A stretch of DNA of 60,662 nucleotides from an uncultured Clostridia bacterium. Its GTDB lineage: Bacteria > Bacillota > Clostridia > Oscillospirales > Acutalibacteraceae. The position numbers and the translations under genes were made by a program. The notes beneath the pieces are model-generated. The model made no database searches and was not told the origin of the DNA. It saw only the letters and a program-made list of their open reading frames with translations. Position 1 is the first letter of the stretch. Each line of letters opens with the position of its first letter. Positions 29,122 through 37,315 of the stretch are shown piece after piece. The stretch is taken from contig CALWCD010000005.1 in NCBI GenBank assembly GCA_944376265.1, forward strand, positions 1 through 60,662. Reading direction: 5' to 3'.

Positions 29122-30047
29122 TTCCCGCCTGCAGCCTGTGCCCCAGAAACTGCGGGGCCCCGCGGGGTGAAACAGGCAGAGGTGTGTGCCGCAGCGGAGA
29201 GGCTGCCCGGATTGCCCGGGCGGCCCTTCACTTTTGGGAGGAACCTCCCATCAGCGGGACAAAAGGCAGCGGGGCGGTGTTTTTCACCGGCTGCACCCTG
29301 GGGTGCGTGTTCTGCCAGAACGGGGAGATCAGCCACGGTCCCAACCGGGGGAAAGAAGTGACGCCGGAAGAGCTCAGCGAGATCTTCCTGTCCCTGGTGG
29401 AACAGGGGGCCCACAACATCAACCTGGTGACGCCCACCCACTTTGTGCCCCAGATCCGGGAGGCGCTGCTGCTGCGCAAACTGCCGGTGCCGGTGGTGTA
29501 CAACACCTCCGGCTACGAGAAGCCTGAGACACTGAAGCTGCTGGCCGGCCTGGTGGACATCTACCTGCCCGACTACAAGTACGACGACCCCGCCCTGGCC
29601 AAAGCCCTCTCCCGAGCGGAGGACTATCCCCAGAGGGCCCGGGAGGCCATTGGGGAGATGGTGGACCAGGTGGGGCTTCCCCAGTACGGGGAGGACGGCC
29701 TGCTGAAACGGGGAGTGCTGATCCGCCACCTGATTCTGCCCGGCCACACGAAAAACTCCATTGCCTGCCTGAAGCGGATCAAAGAGGAGTTCCCCGGGGT
29801 GCCGGTGAGTCTGATGGCCCAGTACACTCCCTGCGGGGACCTGGAATCGTTCCCGGAGCTCCAGCGGCCCATCACCCGGCGGGAGCAGCAGAAGGTGGAG
29901 GACGCCCTGTTCCACCTGGAACTGGAGGGCTTCACCCAGGCCAGGACCGCCAAGGGCAAAAACTACATACCGGATTTTCACAGTTTTGAAGAAACGCAAG
30001 GGGGACAAGGTCCCCAAGGAGGTCGCCATGATTCAGAAACTGTTTGA
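29118..30047 (+). CDS. Radical SAM protein of the PflA/PflX-like type
   Basis: A 309-residue radical SAM protein. The [4Fe-4S] motif is CTLGCVFC (Cx3Cx2C, near residue 58). An N-terminal cysteine set (CSLCPRNCG, then GVCRSG) suggests an extra cluster. It belongs to the group annotated as pyruvate formate-lyase activating enzyme homologues (COG1313); its target is unknown, and no glycyl radical enzyme is in the window. Start and stop both overlap neighbouring genes (ATGA with the fusion gene, 20 bases with the aminopeptidase). Confidence 0.8.
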   Translation: MIPACSLCPRNCGAPRGETGRGVCRSGEAARIARAALHFWEEPPISGTKGSGAVFFTGCTLGCVFCQNGEISHGPNRGKEVTPEELSEIFLSLVEQGAHNINLVTPTHFVPQIREALLLRKLPVPVVYNTSGYEKPETLKLLAGLVDIYLPDYKYDDPALAKALSRAEDYPQRAREAIGEMVDQVGLPQYGEDGLLKRGVLIRHLILPGHTKNSIACLKRIKEEFPGVPVSLMAQYTPCGDLESFPELQRPITRREQQKVEDALFHLELEGFTQARTAKGKNYIPDFHSFEETQGGQGPQGGRHDSETV

Positions 30048-31314
30048 CTTTATCGAGCAATCCCCCACGGCCAGCCATACGGTGGCCACCGTGGAAACCA
30101 TGCTGGAGACCAGTGGGTTCCGGACCCTTTCCGAGACGGAGCCCTGGCGCCTGGAGCCGGGAGGCAAGTATGTGGTCACCCGGGGCATGAGCGCCCTGGT
30201 GGCCTTCCAGGTTCCCAAGCTGGACTTCCACGGCTTTTCCGTGGTGGCGCCCCACGGGGATTCTCCCTGCTTTAAGATCAAGGAGAGCCCGGAGCTGCGG
30301 GTGGAGAACCAGTACACCAAGCTGAATACCGAGGTGTACGGCGGCATGCAGCTGGCTTTGTGGACGGACCGTCCCCTTTCTGTGGCGGGCCGGCTGGCGG
30401 TGGCCACGGAGGAGGGAGTGAAAGGGGTCCTCTGCGACATCCGCCGGGACCTGTTGGTGATCCCCGGGGTGGCCATCCACATGAACCGGGCTGTCAACGA
30501 CGGAGTGAAGCTGGACACCCAGAAGGACACCCTTCCCCTGCTGGGGGGCAGCCAGGCCGACCTGAAAGCCCTGGTGGCACAGAGCGCCGGAGTGGCCCCG
30601 GAGGACATCCTCTCCTGGGATCTGTACCTGTACAGCCGGGCCAAGGGCACGGTGTTCGGGGCAGAGAACGAGTTCCTGGCCGCTCCCCGGCTGGACGATC
30701 TGGAGTGTGTGTTCTCGGCGGTCACTGCGTTTTTGGAGGCGGAGAACCGGGAGAACGTCACCGTGTGCGCCGTGTTCGACAATGAGGAGATCGGCAGCCT
30801 CACCCGACAGGGGGCGGATTCCACCTTCCTCTCCGACGTGCTGGAGCGGATCTCCCTGGCGGCGGGGAAGGACCGGGAAGGGATGCTGCGGGCCATCGCC
30901 GGGGGCATGATGCTCTCTGCGGACAACGCCCACGCGGTCCATCCCGACAGCCCGGAGAAGTCCGACCTAACCAACCGCTGCTACCTGAACGGCGGCGTGG
31001 TGGTGAAGCACAGCCCCCGGTACGCCACCGACGCCCTCACCGCCGGGGTGTTCCAGAAGATCTGCCAGGAGGCTCAGGTGCCGGTGCAGGTCTACTACAA
31101 CCACTCCAAGATCCCCGGAGGCGGCACCCTGGGCAACTTGTCCGGGTCCCATGTGGGGCTTCCCACAGTGGACATCGGCCTGCCTCAGCTGTCCATGCAC
31201 TCCCCCTTTGAGACCGGGGGCGCTAAGGACCTGGAATACATGGTGCGGGCCATGAAGGCGTTTTACAGCGCCGTGGTCCAGGCCGCCGGCCGTGACCAGT
31301 ACAAAATCTGCTGA
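30028..31314 (+). CDS. M18-family aminopeptidase
   Basis: A 428-residue cytoplasmic zinc aminopeptidase of the aspartyl aminopeptidase family. Metal ligands sit in APHGDS (near 77), DNEEIGS (near 252), AHAVHPD (near 310) and the late LSMHSPFE (near 392). It trims N-terminal residues from peptides. The ATG at 30028 follows AAGGAGG at five bases and lies inside the end of the radical SAM gene, so translation is coupled. A terminator follows. Confidence 0.93.
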   Translation: MIQKLFDFIEQSPTASHTVATVETMLETSGFRTLSETEPWRLEPGGKYVVTRGMSALVAFQVPKLDFHGFSVVAPHGDSPCFKIKESPELRVENQYTKLNTEVYGGMQLALWTDRPLSVAGRLAVATEEGVKGVLCDIRRDLLVIPGVAIHMNRAVNDGVKLDTQKDTLPLLGGSQADLKALVAQSAGVAPEDILSWDLYLYSRAKGTVFGAENEFLAAPRLDDLECVFSAVTAFLEAENRENVTVCAVFDNEEIGSLTRQGADSTFLSDVLERISLAAGKDREGMLRAIAGGMMLSADNAHAVHPDSPEKSDLTNRCYLNGGVVVKHSPRYATDALTAGVFQKICQEAQVPVQVYYNHSKIPGGGTLGNLSGSHVGLPTVDIGLPQLSMHSPFETGGAKDLEYMVRAMKAFYSAVVQAAGRDQYKIC

Positions 31315-31323
31315 ACCAGACAG

Positions 31324-31353
31324 GGAGAGCTCTCAGAGGGCTCTCCTTTTTTT
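31324..31353 (+). terminator. Terminator after the aminopeptidase gene
   Basis: GGAGAGC/GCTCTCC stem with a nine-base loop and seven T; ends the typA-aminopeptidase run. Confidence 0.85.
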
Positions 31354-31453
31354 GCCGGAAAGAGGGTGATTCCCTCCAGGAGAGACAGGGTCCCTTACAG
31401 AGGGAAAATCCCAGGCTTTTTAGTGATAGAATGCAAATTTTTAGAAAAAAGGC

Positions 31454-31482
31454 TTCCATTTTTCCGCTAAATAGCCTATACT
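31454..31482 (+). promoter_or_regulatory. Possible promoter of the GH13 gene
   Basis: TTCCAT, 17 bases, TATACT, about 50 bases before the start codon. The -10 is good, the -35 weak. Confidence 0.5.
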
Positions 31483-31533
31483 GTAAGGGAAAAGAACCCT
31501 GTAAAGGGTCGAGCCCATAAAGGAGGAAGCTGT

Positions 31534-32856
31534 ATGCTTAAAATAGAGAAGGATTGGGCCCAGAGCGCCGTGTTCTACCAGATTTACCCCATGGGATTCT
31601 GCGGGGCGCCTTTCCACAACGACGGGGAGACCGTTTCCCGCATCACCAAGGTGAAGGAGTGGATTCCCCACCTGGAAAAGCTGGGCATTGGGGCGGTGTA
31701 TTTTTCCCCTGTGTTCGAGTCCGACTCCCACGGCTACGACACCCGGGACTTCCGGAAAATCGACTGCCGCCTGGGCACCAACGAGGATTTCAAAGAAGTC
31801 TGCGACGCCCTTCACGAAGCGGGCATCCGGGTGGTGCTGGACGGGGTGTTCAACCACGTGGGCCGGGGTTTCTGGGCGTTCCGGGACGTGCAGGAAAAGC
31901 GGGAGGCCTCTCCCTATAAAGATTGGTTCCACATCAACTTCGGGGGCAACAGCGGCTACAACGACGGCTTCTGGTACGAGGGCTGGGAAGGCCACTACGA
32001 GCTGGTGAAGCTGAACCTGCAGAACCCGGCGGTGGTGGACCACCTGCTCTCCTGCGTGGGCCGGTGGATGGAGGAATTCGGCATCGACGGGCTGCGGCTG
32101 GACGTGGCTTACCTGCTGGACGAGAACTTTATGCGCCGGCTCCACAGCTATGTGCGGGAGCGGGACGAGGGCTTCTTCCTGCTGGGAGAGATGATTCACG
32201 GGGACTATAAGCGGATTGTCAACCCGGAAATGCTGGACAGCGCCACCAACTACGAGTGCTACAAGGGGCTGTACTCCGCCTTCAACTCCCTGAACATGTT
32301 CGAAATTGCCCATTCTCTGGCCCGGCAGTTCGGCCCGGAGCAGTGGACCCTCTATAAGGGAATGCACCTGTTCTCCTTTGCCGACAACCACGACGTGACC
32401 AGGCTGTACAGCATTCTCCAGGACAAGAAGCAGATTTTCGGCCTGTACGCGGTGCTGTTCTGCATGCCGGGCATTCCCTGCATCTACTACGGCAGCGAGT
32501 GGGGCGCCGAGGGGGAGAAGCACCAGGGCGACCCGGCATTGCGGCCCTGCTTTGAAAAGCCGGAGGAGAACCAGCTGACGGAGTTCCTTGGCAAGCTGGC
32601 CCGGATTAAATCGGGGAGCAAGGCCTTGAAGGACGGCAACTACCAGAACCTGACCCTGCGGAACAAGCAGTGGATCATGGTGCGGCAGTGCCCGGAAGAG
32701 ACCGTCATTTTGGCGGTGAACGCGGAGGAGAACCCCTGCCAGATGGAGTGCGCCTACCACGGCCCCACCACCGAACTGCTCACCGGGGAAAAGACCAGCC
32801 TCAGCGGCACCGTGGAGCTGGAAGGCTATGAGGTGAAGATTTACAAGATGGGATAA
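31534..32856 (+). CDS. Alpha-amylase family (GH13) glycosidase, cytoplasmic
   Basis: A 440-residue GH13 TIM-barrel enzyme that hydrolyses or transfers alpha-glucosidic bonds. The family regions are clear: DGVFNHVG (region I), GLRLDVA with nucleophile D190, LLGEMIH with acid/base E219, and FADNHDVT with D287. A small C-terminal beta domain closes the chain. No signal peptide is present, so it acts on imported maltodextrins or related oligosaccharides. AAAGGAGGAAG precedes the ATG. Exact specificity (neopullulanase, alpha-glucosidase, amylase) cannot be read. Confidence 0.92.
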   Translation: MLKIEKDWAQSAVFYQIYPMGFCGAPFHNDGETVSRITKVKEWIPHLEKLGIGAVYFSPVFESDSHGYDTRDFRKIDCRLGTNEDFKEVCDALHEAGIRVVLDGVFNHVGRGFWAFRDVQEKREASPYKDWFHINFGGNSGYNDGFWYEGWEGHYELVKLNLQNPAVVDHLLSCVGRWMEEFGIDGLRLDVAYLLDENFMRRLHSYVRERDEGFFLLGEMIHGDYKRIVNPEMLDSATNYECYKGLYSAFNSLNMFEIAHSLARQFGPEQWTLYKGMHLFSFADNHDVTRLYSILQDKKQIFGLYAVLFCMPGIPCIYYGSEWGAEGEKHQGDPALRPCFEKPEENQLTEFLGKLARIKSGSKALKDGNYQNLTLRNKQWIMVRQCPEETVILAVNAEENPCQMECAYHGPTTELLTGEKTSLSGTVELEGYEVKIYKMG

Positions 32857-32868
32857 AAGCCAAACGCA

Positions 32869-32985
32869 AAAGTTTTTGATCCAACTTTTTTCAAAAAGTT
32901 GGTGGGGTTTGGGGCGAAGCCACAAGGTCTGAACGGCGAAGCCCAAAAAGAAAACCAGGGAAACAGCGAAGCGCCTTTCCCGGAC
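32869..32985. repeat. Single diverged copy of the 160-bp intergenic element
   Basis: The order AAGTTTTT, hairpin, GG-GT-TGG-GCG-AGC-CA hairpin, GGTCTGAA-GGCG and the later AAAACCAGGG part matches the tandem units at 23176-23492. The first stem is CCAACTTTTT/AAAAAGTTGG here, against GGCCTTTTTT/AAAAAAGGCC there, so paired bases changed together. It lies between the GH13 stop and the shared terminator. Confidence 0.6.
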
Positions 32986-33026
32986 GTCTTTCACCCAGCC
33001 CGCCTTTTCATCCAACCAGAAAAGTA

Positions 33027-33056
33027 TCCCCCGAGCCAATAGGCCCGGGGGATTTT
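33027..33056. terminator. Bidirectional terminator between GH13 and anti-sigma genes
   Basis: CCCCCGAGCC pairs with GGCCCGGGGG (one mismatch) around AATA, then ATTTT. It separates convergent genes. Confidence 0.75.
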
Positions 33057-33067
33057 GCTGTCCGCGT

Positions 33068-33850
33068 TTACGGGTAGACCACCCCGTCCTCAGCGGTCCA
33101 AATCAACGTGCACTGGTCTTCTAAGTGGGAAAGGACATAGTCCTGGTCTCCCCATTTCAGGGGATTGCCTGTGTAATAATAGGCTTCCACAACATCGCCG
33201 CCGGGGAAGGAACTTTCTGCTTCCTCATAGAGGAGCGTCTCTGTTTCTTTGTCCATTTCCCGTTTTGGGGCAAAAGGTTCATAGCCGTAGTTTACATATG
33301 CTTCCGGAGTCAAAGGTGTAAAATAGGACATGGCATTGTAATTCACACCGCCACCCCAAAGAATCTGATTGAGCCTGTTTTCTAGGCTATCTACGGAAGC
33401 GAAGACCAGCAAAGTGCCGTCTTCCGTGGAGTTTTCCGTGACAGGGGCCGGGAAAGATCCTATCCCACCAGGAGCCACAATTTCTAAGACCAGACGGTCA
33501 TTTTCCACTGAAATGCTCTTCACAGACTCAATGGGCTGGCTTAAAAGCGGCATTCTCATCACAATATTGCCCACGAATCCCAAGAGAATCACTACCACCA
33601 GCGCGGCAATCCCAATTTTCACCCATCTTCGGCGAAGGGCACGTTTTACCTTTTTCAACCCTTGGGATTTGTGTTCCTCTTCTTCCTTTACAGCCTGGGG
33701 CAAAGGGCTTTCCTCCAGCTTGTGGAACTCCTCCTGGCAGGCTTCGCAGTCTTTCAGGTGTTCTTCGATCATGGCGCTGCTCTCCGGGGAGCACACGCTG
33801 TCGTGGTACAGGGGCAGCAGGTCCTGGATGACAGAACAGGGGACTTTCAT
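33068..33850 (-). CDS. Membrane anti-sigma factor with zinc-finger (ZAS) domain
   Basis: A 260-residue protein encoded directly behind an ECF sigma gene, with four-base ATGA overlap. The N-terminal cytoplasmic zf-HC2/ZAS domain has the HxxxCxxC signature (H31, C35, C38). A basic stretch leads to one membrane helix (about 76-98), and the outer domain (about 100-260) has no recognised family. It should hold the sigma factor inactive until an envelope signal removes it. The signal is unknown. Confidence 0.85.
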   Translation of the reverse strand: MKVPCSVIQDLLPLYHDSVCSPESSAMIEEHLKDCEACQEEFHKLEESPLPQAVKEEEEHKSQGLKKVKRALRRRWVKIGIAALVVVILLGFVGNIVMRMPLLSQPIESVKSISVENDRLVLEIVAPGGIGSFPAPVTENSTEDGTLLVFASVDSLENRLNQILWGGGVNYNAMSYFTPLTPEAYVNYGYEPFAPKREMDKETETLLYEEAESSFPGGDVVEAYYYTGNPLKWGDQDYVLSHLEDQCTLIWTAEDGVVYP

Positions 33851-34320
33851 ACCAATTCCTCCTTGATCTTGATTCTGGCCCGGTGATAGGTCACACGGGC
33901 CCAGCTTTCGGTTTTCTCAAACAGCCCGCCGATTTGGGCGAAGCTCAGCTCCCCGAAGGTCCGCAGCCAGAACACCTCCCGGTAGGGTTCCGGCAGGGTG
34001 TGGAGGACCCGGTGGATCTGGATGGCTTGCTCCTTGTCCCCCAGCCGCTCTTCCAGGTCTTGGGGGTCGGCCCAGTCCTCCGGGGGAGGTGGGGCGGTCC
34101 GCTTTCGCTTTTTCAGCAGGGTGAAGTAGGTGTTTTTGGCAATCTGGCACAGCCACACGCTGAGCCTGCACTCCCCGTGGAAGGAATCGATGGCTTTCAG
34201 CGCCTTGAAAAAGGACTCCTGGGTCACCTCCTCCGCCAGGGAAGGGTCGTGGCTCAGCCGCAGGCAGTAACCGTATACCATGTCGAAATACTCCGAGTAG
34301 ATCTTCTCGAAATCCTCCAT
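33847..34320 (-). CDS. ECF-type sigma factor
   Basis: A 157-residue sigma-70 family factor with only regions 2 and 4. Region 2 has YCLRLSHDPSLAEEVTQE and a helix with SVWLCQIAKNTYF. Region 4 (LPEPYREVFWLRTFGELSF, then IGGLFEKTESWARV) is the -35-binding helix-turn-helix. It directs RNA polymerase to a stress or envelope regulon under the adjacent anti-sigma factor. GGGGTGAGGAG precedes the ATG. A TGTAAC-N17-AGTC site upstream may make it autoregulated. Confidence 0.9.
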   Translation of the reverse strand: MEDFEKIYSEYFDMVYGYCLRLSHDPSLAEEVTQESFFKALKAIDSFHGECRLSVWLCQIAKNTYFTLLKKRKRTAPPPPEDWADPQDLEERLGDKEQAIQIHRVLHTLPEPYREVFWLRTFGELSFAQIGGLFEKTESWARVTYHRARIKIKEELV

Positions 34321-34344
34321 CTCCTCACCCCGCTTCCATCAATA

Positions 34345-34371
34345 GGACTCCGCCGGTTCCCCTTCGTTACA
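34345..34371 (-). promoter_or_regulatory. Possible ECF-type promoter of the sigma operon
   Basis: On the minus strand TGTAAC, 17 bases, AGTC, about 25 bases before the sigma gene. The AAC and GTC cores match the ECF -35/-10 pattern, but the spacer is one base longer than usual. Confidence 0.3.
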
Positions 34372-34431
34372 AGTCCCAGCACTTTTTTCAGCATACCAAA
34401 TTTGCCCCCCTTTGAAAAGGGGAAAATCCCA

Positions 34432-34460
34432 TTGCGCTTTGTAGGAAAGCCAGGTATAAT
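34432..34460 (+). promoter_or_regulatory. Promoter of the YhhN gene
   Basis: TTGCGC, 17 bases, TATAAT, 34 bases before the start codon. Divergent from the sigma operon. Confidence 0.75.
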
Positions 34461-34494
34461 CGAACCAGAAGAAACGCTTTGGGAGGTGTGTTCC

Positions 34495-35139
34495 ATGACA
34501 TTGCTCACCTTTTCCGTGTTCATCATCCCCCTGTGGATCGCCCAGTTCGCCCTGTACTTTTACCTGCGCCGGGTCGGCATGGACAAAGAAAGCCTCATCG
34601 CCAAGTGCGCCGGAAGCTTCCTGGCGGTGGGCAGCGCGGCCTTTGCCTCCCTTGCCAGGGGAGGCGTCCTGGAGGTGCCGCTGGTGTTCTGGTTCTTTGT
34701 GCTGTGCACCATGGCAGACGCCCTGCTGGAGATCAACTTTGTCCCCGGGATGCTGGTGTTCGGGGTGGCCCACCTGTGTTTGATCCTCTGGCTGTGGGGC
34801 TTGATGCGGCCCGGGTGGATCAGCCTGATCCTGTGGATAGCCCTCTATCTGCTCACCGCGTTCCTGTTCCGCAAGGAGCTGCCCACCCTGGGCAAACTGA
34901 CGGCGCCCTTCCTGCTGTACCCGGCCCTGCTGGGAGGCAGCGTGGCCCTGGCGGTGCCGCTGGTTTTTCTTCTGGACTTGCGTTGGACCCCGGTGGCGGT
35001 GGGGGCGGTGATGTTCTACATCTCCGACATGCTGGTGGCGAAGAACCAGCTGTCCCATTGGGACAAAAAGTGGCAAAAACCCATCATGGCCCTGTACTGG
35101 GGCGCGCTGTATCTCATCAGTGTGGGGCTGTGGCTGTGA
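34495..35139 (+). CDS. YhhN/TMEM86-family membrane protein (lysoplasmalogenase-like)
   Basis: A 214-residue protein made almost wholly of eight hydrophobic helices, with conserved acidic residues at helix ends (TMADALLEINF near 78, FYISDMLVAKNQ near 175) as in the YhhN/TMEM86 family. Animal relatives hydrolyse lysoplasmalogens; clostridia make plasmalogens, so a lipid-turnover role is plausible but inferred. The ATG is six bases after GGGAGGTG. It is in one transcript with the VOC gene, 13 bases apart. Confidence 0.7.
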   Translation: MTLLTFSVFIIPLWIAQFALYFYLRRVGMDKESLIAKCAGSFLAVGSAAFASLARGGVLEVPLVFWFFVLCTMADALLEINFVPGMLVFGVAHLCLILWLWGLMRPGWISLILWIALYLLTAFLFRKELPTLGKLTAPFLLYPALLGGSVALAVPLVFLLDLRWTPVAVGAVMFYISDMLVAKNQLSHWDKKWQKPIMALYWGALYLISVGLWL

Positions 35140-35152
35140 AAGGAGAGAGACC

Positions 35153-35545
35153 ATGAAACTGAAACTGCGCACCGTGGTGATCGACTGCAAAGACGCCCAG
35201 GTGACCTCGGCGTTTTATTCCAAGCTGCTGGGGTGGGAGATCACTGCCCGGGAGCCGGACTGGGTGCTGCTCCGGGACCCCAAGGGGGGCACGGGCTTTT
35301 CCTTCCAGACGGAGGAGGACTATGTCCGTCCCGTGTGGCCGGAGGAGCCGGGAAAGCCCACCAAGATGCTCCACCTGGATTTTCTGGTGGACAACCTGCC
35401 GGAGGCGGTGGCACACGCCCTGGCCTGCGGGGCGGTGAAATCCCCCCGGCAGTTTCTGGAGGATCGGGGAGTGGTGGTGTTTTTCGACCCGGACGGCCAC
35501 CCCTTCTGTCTGTTTGAGGACCCGGGATATGCCTGGGAAGAATAG
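35153..35545 (+). CDS. VOC-family (glyoxalase/dioxygenase-fold) protein
   Basis: A 130-residue VOC protein with two beta-alpha-beta-beta-beta modules. Typical features are the FYSKLLGWEI start, the MLHLDFLVDN strand with a candidate metal His, and the C-terminal FFDPDGHPFCLFED with a further His and Glu. Members include glyoxalase I, fosfomycin or bleomycin resistance proteins and small isomerases; function cannot be assigned. AAAGGAGAG precedes the ATG. Confidence 0.8.
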   Translation: MKLKLRTVVIDCKDAQVTSAFYSKLLGWEITAREPDWVLLRDPKGGTGFSFQTEEDYVRPVWPEEPGKPTKMLHLDFLVDNLPEAVAHALACGAVKSPRQFLEDRGVVVFFDPDGHPFCLFEDPGYAWEE

Positions 35546-35551
35546 GGCAAG

Positions 35552-35595
35552 AAAAAGGAAAGGGCCTCCGGGGAGGAGGTCCTTTCCTTTTTTCG
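35552..35595. terminator. Strong bidirectional terminator between VOC and phoR
   Basis: An 18-base near-perfect stem (AAAAAGGAAAGGGCCTCC with its complement) and T-runs on both strands, between convergent transcripts. Confidence 0.9.
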
Positions 35596-35629
35596 GGGAA
35601 ATATTCAGAGAAGAACTTGTACGCTGTTG

Positions 35630-37291
35630 TCAGTGGGGGAAGGTCAGCCGCACGGTAGTGCCCTGGCCTTCCACACTTTCCAGGGAGACCTTGGCGTTGT
35701 GGAAGGCCGCCCCGTGCTTGACGATGGACAGTCCCAGTCCTGTGCCGCCGATCTCTTTGGAGTGGCTCTTGTCCACCCGGTAAAATCGCTCGAACACCCG
35801 GTCCACATCCCCCTGGGGAATGCCAATGCCCGTGTCCGTCACGGTGAGGGTGGGGCCTTCCGGCAGCAGTTCCGCCGTCACCGTCACCCGGCCGTTTTTC
35901 TTGTTGTACTTCACGCTGTTGTCCACCAGGTTGTAGACCATTTCGTCCACAATGCTCTTTACCCCGTTGGCCGGGGTTTTGTTTCCCAGCACGGAGATCA
36001 CCACGCCGTTTTTCTTGGCGGAATCTTTCAGCCGGTCCGCCACGTCACGGGCCAGAGCGGCCAGGTCGAAGGTCTCCCGCTCCAGCTGCACATCCTCCTC
36101 GTCCAGGCGGGACAGGTTGAGGATGTCGTCCACCAAAGAGATCAGCCGCTGGGATTCCACATAGATGTTCCCGGCGAACCGGGGAATGTCCTGGGGCTTC
36201 ACAATGCCGTTCTGGATAATCTCCGCGAACCCGGAGATGGAGGTGAGGGGCGTCTTCAGCTCGTGGGACACGTTGGCGGTGAATTCCCGCCGCAGGTTTT
36301 CCCGCTCTTCCCGCTCGGTGATGTCCAGGATCACCACCACGGCGCCCTCCACCTGGCCGTCGCGGAGTACCGGGTTGGCCATCACCTGGCAGCAGCGGCC
36401 GCCCTGGCGCACCAGCTGCTCGCTGCGATTTCCGGAAAGGGCGGCGTCCACGGCGCTGCGGAAGCCGGCGCTCCGGTTCAGGGCCAGGGCGCTGCCGTGG
36501 CTTTCCGCGGGGGCGGCATCCGCCCCCAACAGCCGCAGGGCGCTGGAGTTGTAGGAGAGAATATCCGTGTTCCGGTCCAGCACCAGAAAGCCTTCGCTCA
36601 TGTTCTCAGTGATGGAGGTGAACTCCTCCTGCTTTTCCCGCAGGGATTTCATCTGCTGGGCAATCACCTCGTTCTGCCGGTTGATCTTGGTCAGCAGGGG
36701 GGCCAGCTCGTCGTAGACCTTGTCGTCAGCGGGGGCGTTCAGGTCCAGCTGGTTGATGGGCGCCACAATCTTCTTGGTGAGGAAGTTGGAGAACAGCACC
36801 GTGAAGAGTGTGACCACCAGCGCGGCGCTGACAATCCAGGGCAGCACCGCCAGCACGGCGGCGAATACGGAATCCGTGTCGCAGGCTACCCGCAGGATCT
36901 GGCCGTTGTCCAGCTTCACCGCGTAGTAGAAGATCTGCTGGGCCAGGGTGTCGGACATGCGGGTGGACTCCCCGGCGCCGGTGGTGGAGGCCCGCTGCAC
37001 CTCCTGGCGGCCGGCGTGGTTTTCCATGGCGGCCGGGTCCGCCTGGTTGTCAAAGAGCACAGAGCCGTCGGTGTCGATCAGGGTGATGCGGTTGGGGGTG
37101 CCTTTTACCGTGTCCAGGTACTCCTGGCCGGAAAGCTCCACCGCCCCCTGGATAAACCGGGCCTCTTCCCGGACTTCCGCTTTCATGCGGGAGTTGGCGG
37201 TGCCGTAGTAGGCGAAGGTGACCAGCAGGGAGGAGAGGAAAATGGTCACCACAGCCAGCAGGCACATATTTTTAAAGATCTTTTTTCTCAC
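35630..37291 (-). CDS. phoR: Phosphate-response sensor histidine kinase
   Basis: A 553-residue membrane kinase. One helix lies near 10-30, an outer sensing domain follows (about 31-155), then a second helix (about 156-178), a HAMP-like linker, a PAS domain (about 230-320), the dimerisation/phosphoacceptor domain with H343 in VSHELKTPL, and the ATPase domain with DNSVKYN and DTGIGIP boxes. It phosphorylates the PhoP-like regulator upstream when phosphate is short, under PhoU/Pst control. Last gene of the pst-pho locus. Confidence 0.9.
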   Translation of the reverse strand: MRKKIFKNMCLLAVVTIFLSSLLVTFAYYGTANSRMKAEVREEARFIQGAVELSGQEYLDTVKGTPNRITLIDTDGSVLFDNQADPAAMENHAGRQEVQRASTTGAGESTRMSDTLAQQIFYYAVKLDNGQILRVACDTDSVFAAVLAVLPWIVSAALVVTLFTVLFSNFLTKKIVAPINQLDLNAPADDKVYDELAPLLTKINRQNEVIAQQMKSLREKQEEFTSITENMSEGFLVLDRNTDILSYNSSALRLLGADAAPAESHGSALALNRSAGFRSAVDAALSGNRSEQLVRQGGRCCQVMANPVLRDGQVEGAVVVILDITEREERENLRREFTANVSHELKTPLTSISGFAEIIQNGIVKPQDIPRFAGNIYVESQRLISLVDDILNLSRLDEEDVQLERETFDLAALARDVADRLKDSAKKNGVVISVLGNKTPANGVKSIVDEMVYNLVDNSVKYNKKNGRVTVTAELLPEGPTLTVTDTGIGIPQGDVDRVFERFYRVDKSHSKEIGGTGLGLSIVKHGAAFHNAKVSLESVEGQGTTVRLTFPH

Positions 37292-37315
37292 AGGTGGTCT
37301 TCCTTTCTTGGGGTC

